A DNA stretch of 64,000 nucleotides from CALIZF01 sp046292445 (GTDB lineage Bacteria; Pseudomonadota; Alphaproteobacteria; Rhodobacterales; Rhodobacteraceae), in assembly GCA_046292445.1 (NCBI GenBank), contig JBKBQT010000008.1, forward strand, positions 62,001 to 126,000. The letters run 5' to 3'. A model generated the notes under the pieces. The model searched no databases. It had not been told where the DNA came from and saw only the letters and a list, made by a program, of their open reading frames with translations. This document shows positions 51,415-59,508 of the stretch, in pieces (positions within the stretch are counted from its first letter, which is position 1; every line of letters begins with the position of its first letter). The translations under genes were made by a program, and so were the position numbers.

Positions 51415-51488
51415 GGGGGGCCAGCCCCCCGTCGCCGCGGGCCGCGGCGACGCCCCCCGGAGTATTTTCGGAACAGTGAAGCGGGGCG
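51415..51488 (+). repeat. Dispersed 3'-end element, copy 3 (two hairpins)
   Basis: GGGGGG-CCAG-CCCCCC, a second perfect hairpin GTCGCCGCG-GGC-CGCGGCGAC (51431-51451), then GCCCCCCGGAGTATTTTCGG and AACAGTGAAGCGGGGCGG. It begins one base after the purU stop, in sense. The first hairpin and the AGTATTT..GAAC..TGAAG part match copy 2 closely; the second hairpin is an insertion. Confidence 0.6.
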
Positions 51489-51497
51489 GGGGCGGGG

Positions 51498-52754
51498 TCA
51501 GCCGGCGATGAGCATCCTTCCGTCGTGACCGGTGATCCGCGCGGGCAGGACGGCGCCGACCGGGGCATCGGCCGCGAGGCGCGTTTCGGTGAAATCCGGC
51601 GTGCGGCCGCGGCGCGGGCCTTCGGCGAGCACGGGCAGGATGCGGCCGACCTGGGCGTCGAGATGGCGGGCGAGGGCGGCCGCGCCGGCGCTGCGCAAGG
51701 CGGCGGCGCGGTCCCTGACAAGCGCCACGGGGAGTTGCGGCATGCGTGCGGCCGGAGTGCCGGGGCGGGGGCTGAAGGGGAAGACGTGGAGGAAGGCAAG
51801 GCCGCAGGCGTCGATCAGGCTTTCGTTTGCCGCGTGGTGGGCGGCGGTCTCGGTCGGAAAGCCGGCGATGATGTCGGCGCCGAAGACGATGTCGGGGCGC
51901 AGGCGGCGGGCAGTCTGGCAGAACCGGATCGCATCGGCGCGGCTATGGCGCCGCTTCATCCGCTTGAGGATGAGGTCGGCGCCGTGCTGGAGCGAGAGGT
52001 GGAGGTGGGGCATCAGCCTGTCCTCCTCCGCGAGGGCCGCCATGAGGGCGGGATCGGCCTCGACCTGGTCGATGGAGCTGATCCTGAGGCGCCGGAGCGC
52101 AGGCACCAGCCGCAGGATGCGGCGGACGAGATCGCCGAGGCGCGGCTGGCCCGGCAGGTCGGCGCCCCAGGACGTCAGATCCACCCCGGTGAGCACGACC
52201 TCGGCATGGCCTTCGTCCACGAGCCGGGCGATCTGGTCCACCACCACGCCGGCGGGGACGGAGCGCGAATTGCCGCGGCCGAAAGGGATGATGCAGAAGG
52301 TGCAGCGGTGGTCGCAGCCGTTCTGGACCTGCACCCAGGCGCGGGCGCGGCTGCCGAAACCGTCGATCAGGTGATGGGCGGTTTCGCGCACCGCCATGAT
52401 GTCGTTGACCTGCACCCGTTCGGTCCGGCCGATCAGGTCGGGGGCGAGGGCGGCCCAGGTGGCGGGGGCCATCTTTTCGGCGTTGCCGATCACCCGGTCC
52501 ACCTCGGGCATGGCGGCGAAGGTTTCAGGTTCGATCTGCGCCGCGCAGCCGGTGACGATGAGCGTCGCATCCGGGTGTTCCCGCCGCAGCCGCCGGATGT
52601 CCTGGCGCGCCTTGCGCACCGCCTCGGCCGTGACGGCGCAGGTGTTCACCACGACGGCCGGGCCGATCCCGGCCCCGGCGGCGAGGGCGCGCATCGCCTC
52701 GGTTTCGTAGGCGTTCAGGCGGCAGCCGAGGGTGTGAAAGACCGGCGCGGTCAT
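51498..52754 (-). CDS. mtaB: tRNA (t6A37)-C2 methylthiotransferase MtaB
   Basis: A 418-residue radical-SAM methylthiotransferase that converts t6A37 to ms2t6A37, notably in tRNA-Lys(UUU). The N-terminal UPF0004 domain (HTLGCRLNAYETEAMR with Cys; VVNTCAVTAEA; VTGCAAQIEPE) binds one cluster. The radical-SAM motif NGCDHRCTFCIIPFGRGNSR follows, then the TRAM-like C-terminus. The LNAYE/VTAEAV pattern fits MtaB/e-MtaB rather than MiaB or RimO. ATG 52754 overlaps the dapF stop (ATGA). The tRNA-Lys(UUU) gene lies about 1 kb away. Confidence 0.93.
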   Translation of the reverse strand: MTAPVFHTLGCRLNAYETEAMRALAAGAGIGPAVVVNTCAVTAEAVRKARQDIRRLRREHPDATLIVTGCAAQIEPETFAAMPEVDRVIGNAEKMAPATWAALAPDLIGRTERVQVNDIMAVRETAHHLIDGFGSRARAWVQVQNGCDHRCTFCIIPFGRGNSRSVPAGVVVDQIARLVDEGHAEVVLTGVDLTSWGADLPGQPRLGDLVRRILRLVPALRRLRISSIDQVEADPALMAALAEEDRLMPHLHLSLQHGADLILKRMKRRHSRADAIRFCQTARRLRPDIVFGADIIAGFPTETAAHHAANESLIDACGLAFLHVFPFSPRPGTPAARMPQLPVALVRDRAAALRSAGAAALARHLDAQVGRILPVLAEGPRRGRTPDFTETRLAADAPVGAVLPARITGHDGRMLIAG

Positions 52755-53584
52755 AGCGCGGCGAGGAAGGCCGGCGTCAGCACGCCGTCGAACACATGCG
52801 CCGTCGCCCCTTCCATCCACACGCCATCGTCCCGCCAGTCGATCACCAGCGGCCCGCCGTCGGCGATGACCGTCACGCGCCGCCCGGTCAGCCCGCGCCG
52901 CGCTGCCGCCACGGCCGCCGCGCAGGCGCAGGACCCCGAGGCGAGCGTCACGCCCGCGCCGCGTTCCCAGACGCGCAGGCGGATCGCGGCGCGATCGCGC
53001 ACGGTGGCGAGTTCGACATTCGTGCGCTCGGGGTAGAGGGGATGGTGCTCCATCGCCGGACCGAAGGCGGGCAGGTCCACCGCCTCGGCATCGGGCACGA
53101 AGAAGGTCGCATGCGGGTTGCCCATGCCGGTCGCCACCGGATCGCCGGCGATCGGCAGGTGGAGCGTATCGACCGCGCGGGCCAGCGGGATATCCTGCCA
53201 GTCGGTCAGGGGCTGGCCCATGTTGACCCGCGTGATGCCGCCGCCCGCATCCTCGGCCGCAAGGATGCCGCGTGCAGTGCGCAGGGCGAGCCGGCCGAGC
53301 CCGGCCTCATCCATCAGGAACCGCGCGATGCAGCGCGTGGCATTGCCGCAGGCCGCCGATTCCGAGCCGTCGCTGTTGAAGAACACGAGCCGCGCCGCAA
53401 CCGCAGGGTCGGCCTCGATCACCGCAAGCTGGTCGAAGCCGACCCCGCGATGCCGGTCGGCGAGCGCCCGCGCCAGTGCGGGCGTGACCGGCGGGCCGCC
53501 GCGGCGGCGGTCGATCACGACGAAATCGTTGCCCAGGCCGTGCATCTTCATGAACGGCAGGGCTGAGGCGGCGCGCGCGGTCAT
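52751..53584 (-). CDS. dapF: Diaminopimelate epimerase
   Basis: A 277-residue PLP-independent epimerase interconverting LL- and meso-diaminopimelate for lysine and peptidoglycan. FMKMHGLGNDFVVIDRR near the start, NSDGSESAACGNATRC (first catalytic Cys), NPHATFFV, and the second catalytic Cys in ASGSCACAAAVAA. ATG 53584 (MTARAASALPFMKMHG) was preferred over the longer upstream frame. It is co-transcribed with mtaB by a 4-base overlap and is divergent from tRNA-Lys. Confidence 0.97.
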   Translation of the reverse strand: MTARAASALPFMKMHGLGNDFVVIDRRRGGPPVTPALARALADRHRGVGFDQLAVIEADPAVAARLVFFNSDGSESAACGNATRCIARFLMDEAGLGRLALRTARGILAAEDAGGGITRVNMGQPLTDWQDIPLARAVDTLHLPIAGDPVATGMGNPHATFFVPDAEAVDLPAFGPAMEHHPLYPERTNVELATVRDRAAIRLRVWERGAGVTLASGSCACAAAVAAARRGLTGRRVTVIADGGPLVIDWRDDGVWMEGATAHVFDGVLTPAFLAAL

Positions 53585-53734
53585 GCCGGCGATATAGGCC
53601 ACGACGCGGGGGTGCGCCAGTCGGTCGCTGCGCCGCGATGTGCGGGAAACGCCCTTGACCCCCGGGCGGGGAATCCGTATCGCACCCTCCACGATGCCAA
53701 GCGCCGGTCGCAACAGGCATCGCGCCGGTGGTGT

Positions 53735-53811
53735 GGGCGGGTAGCTCAGTTGGTTAGAGCACGTGACTTTTAATCATGGGGTCGAGGGTTCGAATCCCTC
53801 CCCGCTCACCA
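53735..53811 (+). tRNA. tRNA-Lys (UUU)
   Basis: 77 bases including encoded CCA. The acceptor stem GGGCGGG/CCCGCTC has one G-U pair. The anticodon loop CTTTTAA has anticodon TTT at 53769-53771 and A37 following it, the position modified by TsaD and then MtaB. Confidence 0.97.
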
Positions 53812-53823
53812 CCGCCTGACCCT

Positions 53824-54567
53824 TCAGAACCGCCAGGCGAGCGCCAGCATGGGCCCGGCGAGGGTGATGTCGGCCTTGGTCGCGCCGTCGTCATAGGCGA
53901 TGTTCATCAGCCGGACGCCGCCCGACAGGGTCAGGCTGTCGTTGACGTGGTAGTTGAGCAATCCCGTGCCGACCGCCGTGAACCGCGAGCCGACGCCGAA
54001 CCCGCCGATATCCGCCTGCAGCGTGGCCGACCAGCGCGGCGCGACTTGCGCGTCGTAGCGCAGACCGATGATCGGATCGACGAAACTGACCGACCGCGAT
54101 GCGACCGGCGTGCCGGCCGGCACCTCGACCGTGCCGTCGAGCCAGAAGGCGCGGATGCCGGCATAGACGTCGAGCGCCGCGGTCTGGTCGGACCATGCCC
54201 TGTAGCCCGCCGCGAGGCTGACGATCGTCTGGCCCGTGGCAGCCCGCGCCGGCAGGCCCGGCGGCACGATGCCGCCGCGCGCGGTCGAGACGGTCCAGAA
54301 ATCGCCCAGCATCACGAACCGTTCGCGCCGCGCATAGACGGCCAGCGCGAAGGCACCATCGACGATCGACAGCGATTCGCCGATCGACTGGTTGAACGAG
54401 AAGGTGGGCGATGCCGCCGTCGGGCGGATGGTGCCCGAAACGCCCGTGGCCCAGACATAGGGCTGGACGGTCACCTGCCATTCGGGACCGCCTTGCGCCT
54501 GTGCGCGGTCGGCGGCGGTCGCGGCGAGGGCGGCGAGGCAGAGCGCGGTCAGAAGCCTCGGGGTCAT
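53824..54567 (-). CDS. Outer-membrane beta-barrel protein
   Basis: A 247-residue exported protein. The signal peptide is MTPRLLTALCLAALAATAAD with a cleavage site near AQAQG. The mature part alternates aromatic and polar residues (WQVTVQPYVWATGVSGTIRP, ATLQADIGGFGVGSR, LTLAGPMLALAWRF) and ends in Phe, as outer-membrane barrels do. ATG 54567 overlaps the stop of the amidohydrolase gene (ATGA), so the two are probably made together. Specific function unknown; it could be a pore or a surface protein. Confidence 0.8.
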   Translation of the reverse strand: MTPRLLTALCLAALAATAADRAQAQGGPEWQVTVQPYVWATGVSGTIRPTAASPTFSFNQSIGESLSIVDGAFALAVYARRERFVMLGDFWTVSTARGGIVPPGLPARAATGQTIVSLAAGYRAWSDQTAALDVYAGIRAFWLDGTVEVPAGTPVASRSVSFVDPIIGLRYDAQVAPRWSATLQADIGGFGVGSRFTAVGTGLLNYHVNDSLTLSGGVRLMNIAYDDGATKADITLAGPMLALAWRF

Positions 54568-56027
54568 GCGCGGGTGTCCTTCACGATTCGCCCGCCCTTC
54601 ATGATGAGGCGCAGGTCGGTCACATGGTTCTCGACCGGATCGAGATTTGCCGTCAGATCGCCGTCGAACAGAAGGATGTCGGCAAACGCCCCCGGCGCGA
54701 TGACCCCGAGCGGCCCGCCATAGGGCGCGCGCGGCCCCGACAGCGCCAGAAGCTCGCCCGCCGCCCCGGTTGCAAGGTGCAGCGCGTCGAGCGCGCCCAT
54801 GTAGCGGGTGAACTTGTTGAGCTGCCGCCCGAGCCGGCCGACCCCGTCGCCGTTGAACAGCACATCGGTGCCGAAGGTCATCTTTACCGGATACTTGCGC
54901 GCCAGTTCGAACGCGCGTTCGGTGCCGCGGGCAACGTCCTGCTGCTTCCGCTGCTGCACGGGATCGGTCTTGGGGTTGGAATCCTCGTCGGCGAGGAAGG
55001 GCTGGATCGACCACCATGTGCCGCTGTCGGCGATCATGCGCACGGTTTCCTCGCCGGCAAGCTGGCCGTGCTCAACGCATTTCACGCCGGTTTCCATGCA
55101 GCGGCGGATGCCGTCGTCGGTGTAGACATGGGCGCAGACATAGGTGCCCCAGTCTGCCGCCGCCTGCACGGCCGCCCGCATCTCGTCGGCGGTGTATTGC
55201 GTGACATCGAGCGGGTCGTAGAGCGATGACACCCCGCCGCCGGCCATGATCTTGATCTGGCTGGCGCCCTTCATCAGCTGCTCGCGCGTGCGGCGCAGCA
55301 CCTCGGGGACGCCGTCGGCGATCACCGCCACCCCTTCCACCTCGGTCCGGTGCGCAGCGGTCATCGGCATGCGCGGCAGCTCGGCCAGCAGGCGAAAATC
55401 GCCGTGGCCAGAGGTCTGCGACAGCATCGCGCCCGAGGGGAACACGCGCGGCCCCGCGACGATGCCTCGGTCGATCGCCATCTTGAGGCCGAACACCGGC
55501 CCGCCCACGTCGCGCACGGTCGTGAAGCCCTGCATCAGCATCGCGCCCGCGACCTGCCCCGAGATCAGATGCAGAAGCGACGTCTCCCCCGCCAGCGCGC
55601 CGAGCATCGTCGTGCCTGCGAGCGTCAGGTGCCCGTGCGTCTCGATCAGGCCGGGCGTGACGGTGCGCCCGCCGCAGTCGATCCGCTGCGCCTCTTGCGG
55701 CCCCTGGCCGGCGGCGGGCAGGCCCGTGATCCGATCGCCTTCCACAAGGATATCGACCCCCTCGCGGATCGCCTTTGTCGTCCCGTCGAAGAGCCGCAGG
55801 TTCGTCAGCAGGATCGGCCGCCCCGGCGCCTGCCCCCAGACCGGGCGCGGGGCGAGACCGAAGCCGGCGAACATGCCCATCACCGCCGCCGCACCGCCCA
55901 GAAACTCCCGCCGCTTCAGATCGGCCTCGAGCCGGGCATAGGCGGCAATCGTGTGGGGCGCGCCGCAATGGCAGGGGTCGATGCCGAGGTCCAGCCCGAG
56001 GGCAGCAAGGTCGCAGGCCGTGCACAT
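54564..56027 (-). CDS. Amidohydrolase-family metal enzyme with Cys-rich leader and Tat signal
   Basis: A 487-residue amidohydrolase. Metal ligands are visible: THGHL (HxH), a Lys in QIKIMAGGGV, His in VCAHVYTDDG and CVEHGQL, and Asp in TFGTDVLF. A twin-arginine motif RREFLGG is at residues 39-45, followed by a hydrophobic stretch (AAAVMGMFAGFGLAP). Unusually, the Tat signal is preceded by 38 residues with C2, C5, C19 and C21 (MCTACDLAA..CHCGAPH). ATG 56027 is supported by AAGGAG about 10 bases upstream. It lies before an outer-membrane protein gene; substrate unknown. Confidence 0.82.
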   Translation of the reverse strand: MCTACDLAALGLDLGIDPCHCGAPHTIAAYARLEADLKRREFLGGAAAVMGMFAGFGLAPRPVWGQAPGRPILLTNLRLFDGTTKAIREGVDILVEGDRITGLPAAGQGPQEAQRIDCGGRTVTPGLIETHGHLTLAGTTMLGALAGETSLLHLISGQVAGAMLMQGFTTVRDVGGPVFGLKMAIDRGIVAGPRVFPSGAMLSQTSGHGDFRLLAELPRMPMTAAHRTEVEGVAVIADGVPEVLRRTREQLMKGASQIKIMAGGGVSSLYDPLDVTQYTADEMRAAVQAAADWGTYVCAHVYTDDGIRRCMETGVKCVEHGQLAGEETVRMIADSGTWWSIQPFLADEDSNPKTDPVQQRKQQDVARGTERAFELARKYPVKMTFGTDVLFNGDGVGRLGRQLNKFTRYMGALDALHLATGAAGELLALSGPRAPYGGPLGVIAPGAFADILLFDGDLTANLDPVENHVTDLRLIMKGGRIVKDTRA

Positions 56028-56168
56028 GATCCGTTGTCTCCTTGGCTCAAGGGGCTGCGTGCGCATCGCTCGCCCGATCCGACCGTCACACGGGATTGCG
56101 ACGGGATCAACATCATCCCGCCTTGCTACGGCGCACGATGGCGATGCCTGCGGCCCCCGATTTCCCCG

Positions 56169-56196
56169 TTGCTTTCCGCACGTTCGCCCTTAGGCT
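56169..56196 (+). promoter_or_regulatory. Putative promoter of the polyamine ABC operon
   Basis: TTGCTT (56169-56174) and TAGGCT (56191-56196) with a 16-base spacer, 47 bases before the binding-protein start and within the divergent amidohydrolase gap. Moderate match to the consensus. Confidence 0.35.
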
Positions 56197-56243
56197 GGCC
56201 GAAGTTCGGCCGGCAACAGGCCGGAGCGACAGGGAGACGCAGC

Positions 56244-57404
56244 ATGACCATTCTCAGACTCGCGGGGACGAGCGCGCTGGCGCTGGCGCTCGCCATAGGC
56301 CCGGCAGCCGCGCAGCTCGCCGCACTCGGCACGCCCGAGGGGCAGGTGAACATCGTCGCCTGGCCGGGCTACATCGAGCGCGGCGAGACGATGAAGGAAT
56401 TCGACTGGGTGACCAGGTTCGAGGCAACTTCGGGCTGCAAGGTCAATGTCAAGACCGCCAACACCTCGGACGAGATGGTGGCGCTGATGAACGAGGGCGG
56501 GTTCGACCTTGTCACCGCATCAGGCGATGCCTCGCTGCGGCTGATCGCCGGCAAGCGGGTGCAGCCGGTCAACATCGACCTGATCCCGTCCTGGTCCACG
56601 GTGGACGACCGGCTGAAATCGGCGCCATGGCATACGGTCAACGGCGTGCACTACGGCGTGCCCTACATGTGGGGCCCTAACGTTCTGATGTACAACACCG
56701 AGGTGTTCGGCGATACGCCCCCCACCTCGTGGAACGTCGTGTTCGAGGAGATGACGCTGCCCGACGGCAAGTCCAACAAGGGCCGGGTGCAGGCCTATGA
56801 CGGGCCGATCCATGTCGCGGACGCCGCGCAATACCTGATGTTCCACAAGCCCGAACTGGGCATCACCAACCCCTATGAACTCAACGATGAACAATACAAG
56901 GCCGCGCTCGACCTGCTGCGCGTGCAGCGCACGCTGACGGCACGCTACTGGCACGACGCCTTCATCCAGATGGACGACTTCAAGAACGAGGGGATGGCGG
57001 CGTCGGGCACCTGGCCGTTCCAGGTCAACCTTTTGCAGGCCGACAAGGTGCCGGTGGCGAGCGTCATCCCGCAGGAAGGCGCGACCGGCTGGGCCGACAC
57101 CACGATGATGCATGCCGATGCGGCGAACCCGACCTGCGCTTACCTCTGGATGGAACACACGCTTGCCTCCAACCTGCAATCCGATCTTTCGGTCTGGTTC
57201 GGCGCCAACCCGAGCGTGCCGGCCGCCTGCACCGACGGGCGCGGGATGCAGAATGCAGAAGGCTGCACCCGCAACGGCTTTGACGATTTCGACCGCATCC
57301 GGTTCTGGACGACGCCGGTGGCCAATTGCAGCCAGGGGCAGGGCGCCTGTGTGCCCTATTACCGCTGGGTGTCCGATTATGTGGGCGTGATCGGCGGGCG
57401 CTGA
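56244..57404 (+). CDS. Polyamine (spermidine/putrescine) ABC transporter substrate-binding protein
   Basis: A 386-residue periplasmic protein of the PotD/PotF type. A signal peptide (LRLAGTSALALALAIGPAAA) precedes the mature start; the family regions NIVAWPGYIERGET, GGFDLVTASGDASLRLIAGK, HYGVPYMWGPNVLMYNTEVF and the Cys pair in NCSQGQGAC are seen. It delivers putrescine or spermidine to the permease complex downstream. ATG 56244 follows AGGGAGACGCAGC. A hairpin (57420-57442) follows the stop and may separate expression levels from the ATPase gene. The identity of the polyamine is inferred from family and neighbours. Confidence 0.87.
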   Translation: MTILRLAGTSALALALAIGPAAAQLAALGTPEGQVNIVAWPGYIERGETMKEFDWVTRFEATSGCKVNVKTANTSDEMVALMNEGGFDLVTASGDASLRLIAGKRVQPVNIDLIPSWSTVDDRLKSAPWHTVNGVHYGVPYMWGPNVLMYNTEVFGDTPPTSWNVVFEEMTLPDGKSNKGRVQAYDGPIHVADAAQYLMFHKPELGITNPYELNDEQYKAALDLLRVQRTLTARYWHDAFIQMDDFKNEGMAASGTWPFQVNLLQADKVPVASVIPQEGATGWADTTMMHADAANPTCAYLWMEHTLASNLQSDLSVWFGANPSVPAACTDGRGMQNAEGCTRNGFDDFDRIRFWTTPVANCSQGQGACVPYYRWVSDYVGVIGGR

Positions 57405-57419
57405 GCGCCCCGCCCCAGT

Positions 57420-57442
57420 CCCCTCCCCGCCGGGGGGAGGGG
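57420..57442 (+). terminator. Intercistronic hairpin
   Basis: CCCCTCCCC-GCCGG-GGGGAGGGG between the binding-protein and the ATPase genes. Such hairpins commonly stabilise the upstream mRNA or partly terminate, giving more binding protein than transporter. Confidence 0.5.
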
Positions 57443-57541
57443 CCGCCCTTGCCGCCCCTCTCGCCCGCGGCCAAAGTCGGGGCACCTCCCGCCTTCCCGG
57501 CGGGGGCAGGCCGGGGGGGGGGCTTTGCCCGGAAGGCATGC

Positions 57542-58537
57542 ATGACCCCAGCCGTCGAATTCCGATCCGTCGCCCGCCATTTCGGCGCCGTCCGCGCCGT
57601 CGATGGTGTGGACCTGACCGTTGCCGAGGGCGAGTTCTTCGCCATGCTCGGACCCTCGGGGTCGGGCAAGACGACCTGCCTGCGCCTGATCTCGGGGTTC
57701 GAGCGGCCGACGGCAGGCACGATCCGCATCTTCGGGCAGGACGTCGGCGGCGTGCCGCCCAACCGGCGCAACGTGAACACGGTGTTTCAGGACTATGCGC
57801 TGTTCCCCCACCTCAACGTCCGGGACAATGTCGCCTATGGCCTGATGGTGCGCGGCGTGAACCGGCGCGCGCGGCACGACCGGGCCGAGGCGCTTCTGGC
57901 GCTGGTCAAGCTCGAGGGCTATGGCGACCGCAAGCCGGGGCAGCTTTCGGGCGGGCAGCGGCAGCGGGTGGCGCTGGCCCGCGCCCTCATCAACGAACCG
58001 CGGGTGCTCTTGCTTGACGAGCCGCTCGGCGCGCTCGACCTCAAGCTGCGCGAGGCGATGCAGGACGAACTCAAGGCGTTGCAGCAGCGGCTCGGGATCA
58101 CCTTCGTCTTCGTGACACACGACCAGGGCGAGGCGCTGTCGATGGCCGACCGCATCGCGGTGTTCAACGAGGGGCGCGTGGCGCAGGTCGGCACGCCGGC
58201 CGAGGTCTACAACACGCCCCGAACCCGGTTCGTGGCCGATTTCGTCGGCTCGTCCAATGTCCTGTCGCCGGCCTTCACCAAGGCCTTCGGCGGGCCGGAA
58301 AAACTGTCGAGCCTCAGGCCCGAGGCGATAAGGCTCGTGCCCTGGGACCGCTCGCCGCATCGCGGGTCGGTGCGCGACCTGCGCTTCCTCGGGTCGGGAA
58401 CGCGCGTCGCGATCCTGATGCCGCAGGGCGAGGTGTCGGCCCTGGTGCCCGCGGGCCTGCCGCTGCCGAGCCCGGGCGACAGCGTCGGCCTGCTGCTCGC
58501 CCCGAACGCGCTGCATGTGATGGAGGATGCGGGGTGA
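57542..58537 (+). CDS. Polyamine ABC transporter ATP-binding protein (PotA-like)
   Basis: A 331-residue ABC ATPase. Walker A MLGPSGSGKTTCLRLISGFE, Q-loop NTVFQDYALFPHLNV, signature GQLSGGQRQRVALARALI, Walker B LLLDEPLGALD, H-loop FVTHDQGEALSMADRIAVF, then a regulatory C-terminal domain (SLRPEAIRLVPWDRS). This is the PotA/FbpC class. ATG 57542 is the first start after the hairpin; the stop overlaps the permease start (GTGA). Confidence 0.93.
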   Translation: MTPAVEFRSVARHFGAVRAVDGVDLTVAEGEFFAMLGPSGSGKTTCLRLISGFERPTAGTIRIFGQDVGGVPPNRRNVNTVFQDYALFPHLNVRDNVAYGLMVRGVNRRARHDRAEALLALVKLEGYGDRKPGQLSGGQRQRVALARALINEPRVLLLDEPLGALDLKLREAMQDELKALQQRLGITFVFVTHDQGEALSMADRIAVFNEGRVAQVGTPAEVYNTPRTRFVADFVGSSNVLSPAFTKAFGGPEKLSSLRPEAIRLVPWDRSPHRGSVRDLRFLGSGTRVAILMPQGEVSALVPAGLPLPSPGDSVGLLLAPNALHVMEDAG

Positions 58538-59508
58538 CCGCGGCGCTTTCCCCGCGCGCGGGCGGCGCGCAGGCGCCTGCGGCCGTCCTGCCGGACCGGG
58601 GCGCGGGCGACCGGCTGTCGCGGCTGTTCTGGCGCCGGCCGGGGGTGCTGCTGGTGCTGCTCGTCACCCCGCCGCTGCTGTGGCTGGGGGTGGTCTATCT
58701 CGGATCGCTCGCCGCGCTGCTGCTGCAAAGCTTCTACTCGATCGACGAGTTTTCCGGCCTGATCGTGCGGGAATTCACCCTGCGCACCTATCTCGAACTG
58801 CTGCGCCCGGCGAACCTCGACATCATCCTGCGCACCGTGGCGATGGCGACGGCGGTCACGCTGGGCTGCGCCGTGATCGGCTTTCCGGTCGCCTATTTCG
58901 CCGCCCGCTATGCCCGCGGGCGGTGGAAGGCGCTGTTCTACCTCGGCGTCCTGCTGCCGCTGTGGTCGTCCTACCTCGTCAAGGTCTATGCGTGGAAGCT
59001 GATCCTGGCCAAGGAGGGCATCATCTCCTGGGCCGTGGACGGCATCGGCGGCTCGGCGGTTCTCAACGCCATCCTCGCGCTGCCGGTGATCGGGGGCAAT
59101 TCGCTGTCCACATCCTACCTCGGGACATGGATGGTCTTCGTCTATGTCTGGCTGCCCTACATGATCATTCCCATGCAGGCCGCGCTCGAACGGGTGCCGG
59201 TCTCGATGCTCGAGGCGTCGAGCGACCTCGGCGCGACGCGCGGGCAGACTTTCCGCACGGTGGTGTTTCCGCTGGCGTTGCCGGGGATCATCGCGGGGTC
59301 GATCTTCACCTTCTCGCTGACGCTCGGCGACTACATCATCCCGCAGGTCATCGGCACCTCGGCGCGATTCATCGGGCTGATGGTCTATCAGCTTCAGGGC
59401 ACGGCGGGGAACATTCCGCTGGCGGCGGCCTTTGCCGTGGTGCCCATCGTCATCATGCTGATCTACCTTGCCATCGCGCGGCGCAAGGGGGCCTTCGATG
59501 CGCTCTGA
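58534..59508 (+). CDS. Polyamine ABC transporter permease, PotB-like
   Basis: A 324-residue inner-membrane permease with six or so membrane segments. The EAA-type motif is present as LEASSDLGATRGQTFRTVVF; other parts include FYLGVLLPLWSSYLVKVYAW and IIPQVIGTSARFIGLMVY. GTG 58534 overlaps the ATPase stop. The first about 30 residues are a Pro/Ala-rich extension before the first membrane segment. Confidence 0.92.
   Translation: MTAALSPRAGGAQAPAAVLPDRGAGDRLSRLFWRRPGVLLVLLVTPPLLWLGVVYLGSLAALLLQSFYSIDEFSGLIVREFTLRTYLELLRPANLDIILRTVAMATAVTLGCAVIGFPVAYFAARYARGRWKALFYLGVLLPLWSSYLVKVYAWKLILAKEGIISWAVDGIGGSAVLNAILALPVIGGNSLSTSYLGTWMVFVYVWLPYMIIPMQAALERVPVSMLEASSDLGATRGQTFRTVVFPLALPGIIAGSIFTFSLTLGDYIIPQVIGTSARFIGLMVYQLQGTAGNIPLAAAFAVVPIVIMLIYLAIARRKGAFDAL

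Noticed and set aside
57405..57541. CRISPR-like or tandem repeat in the G- and C-run-rich gap
   Set aside because: Only one clear hairpin and GC homopolymer runs; no spaced direct repeats.
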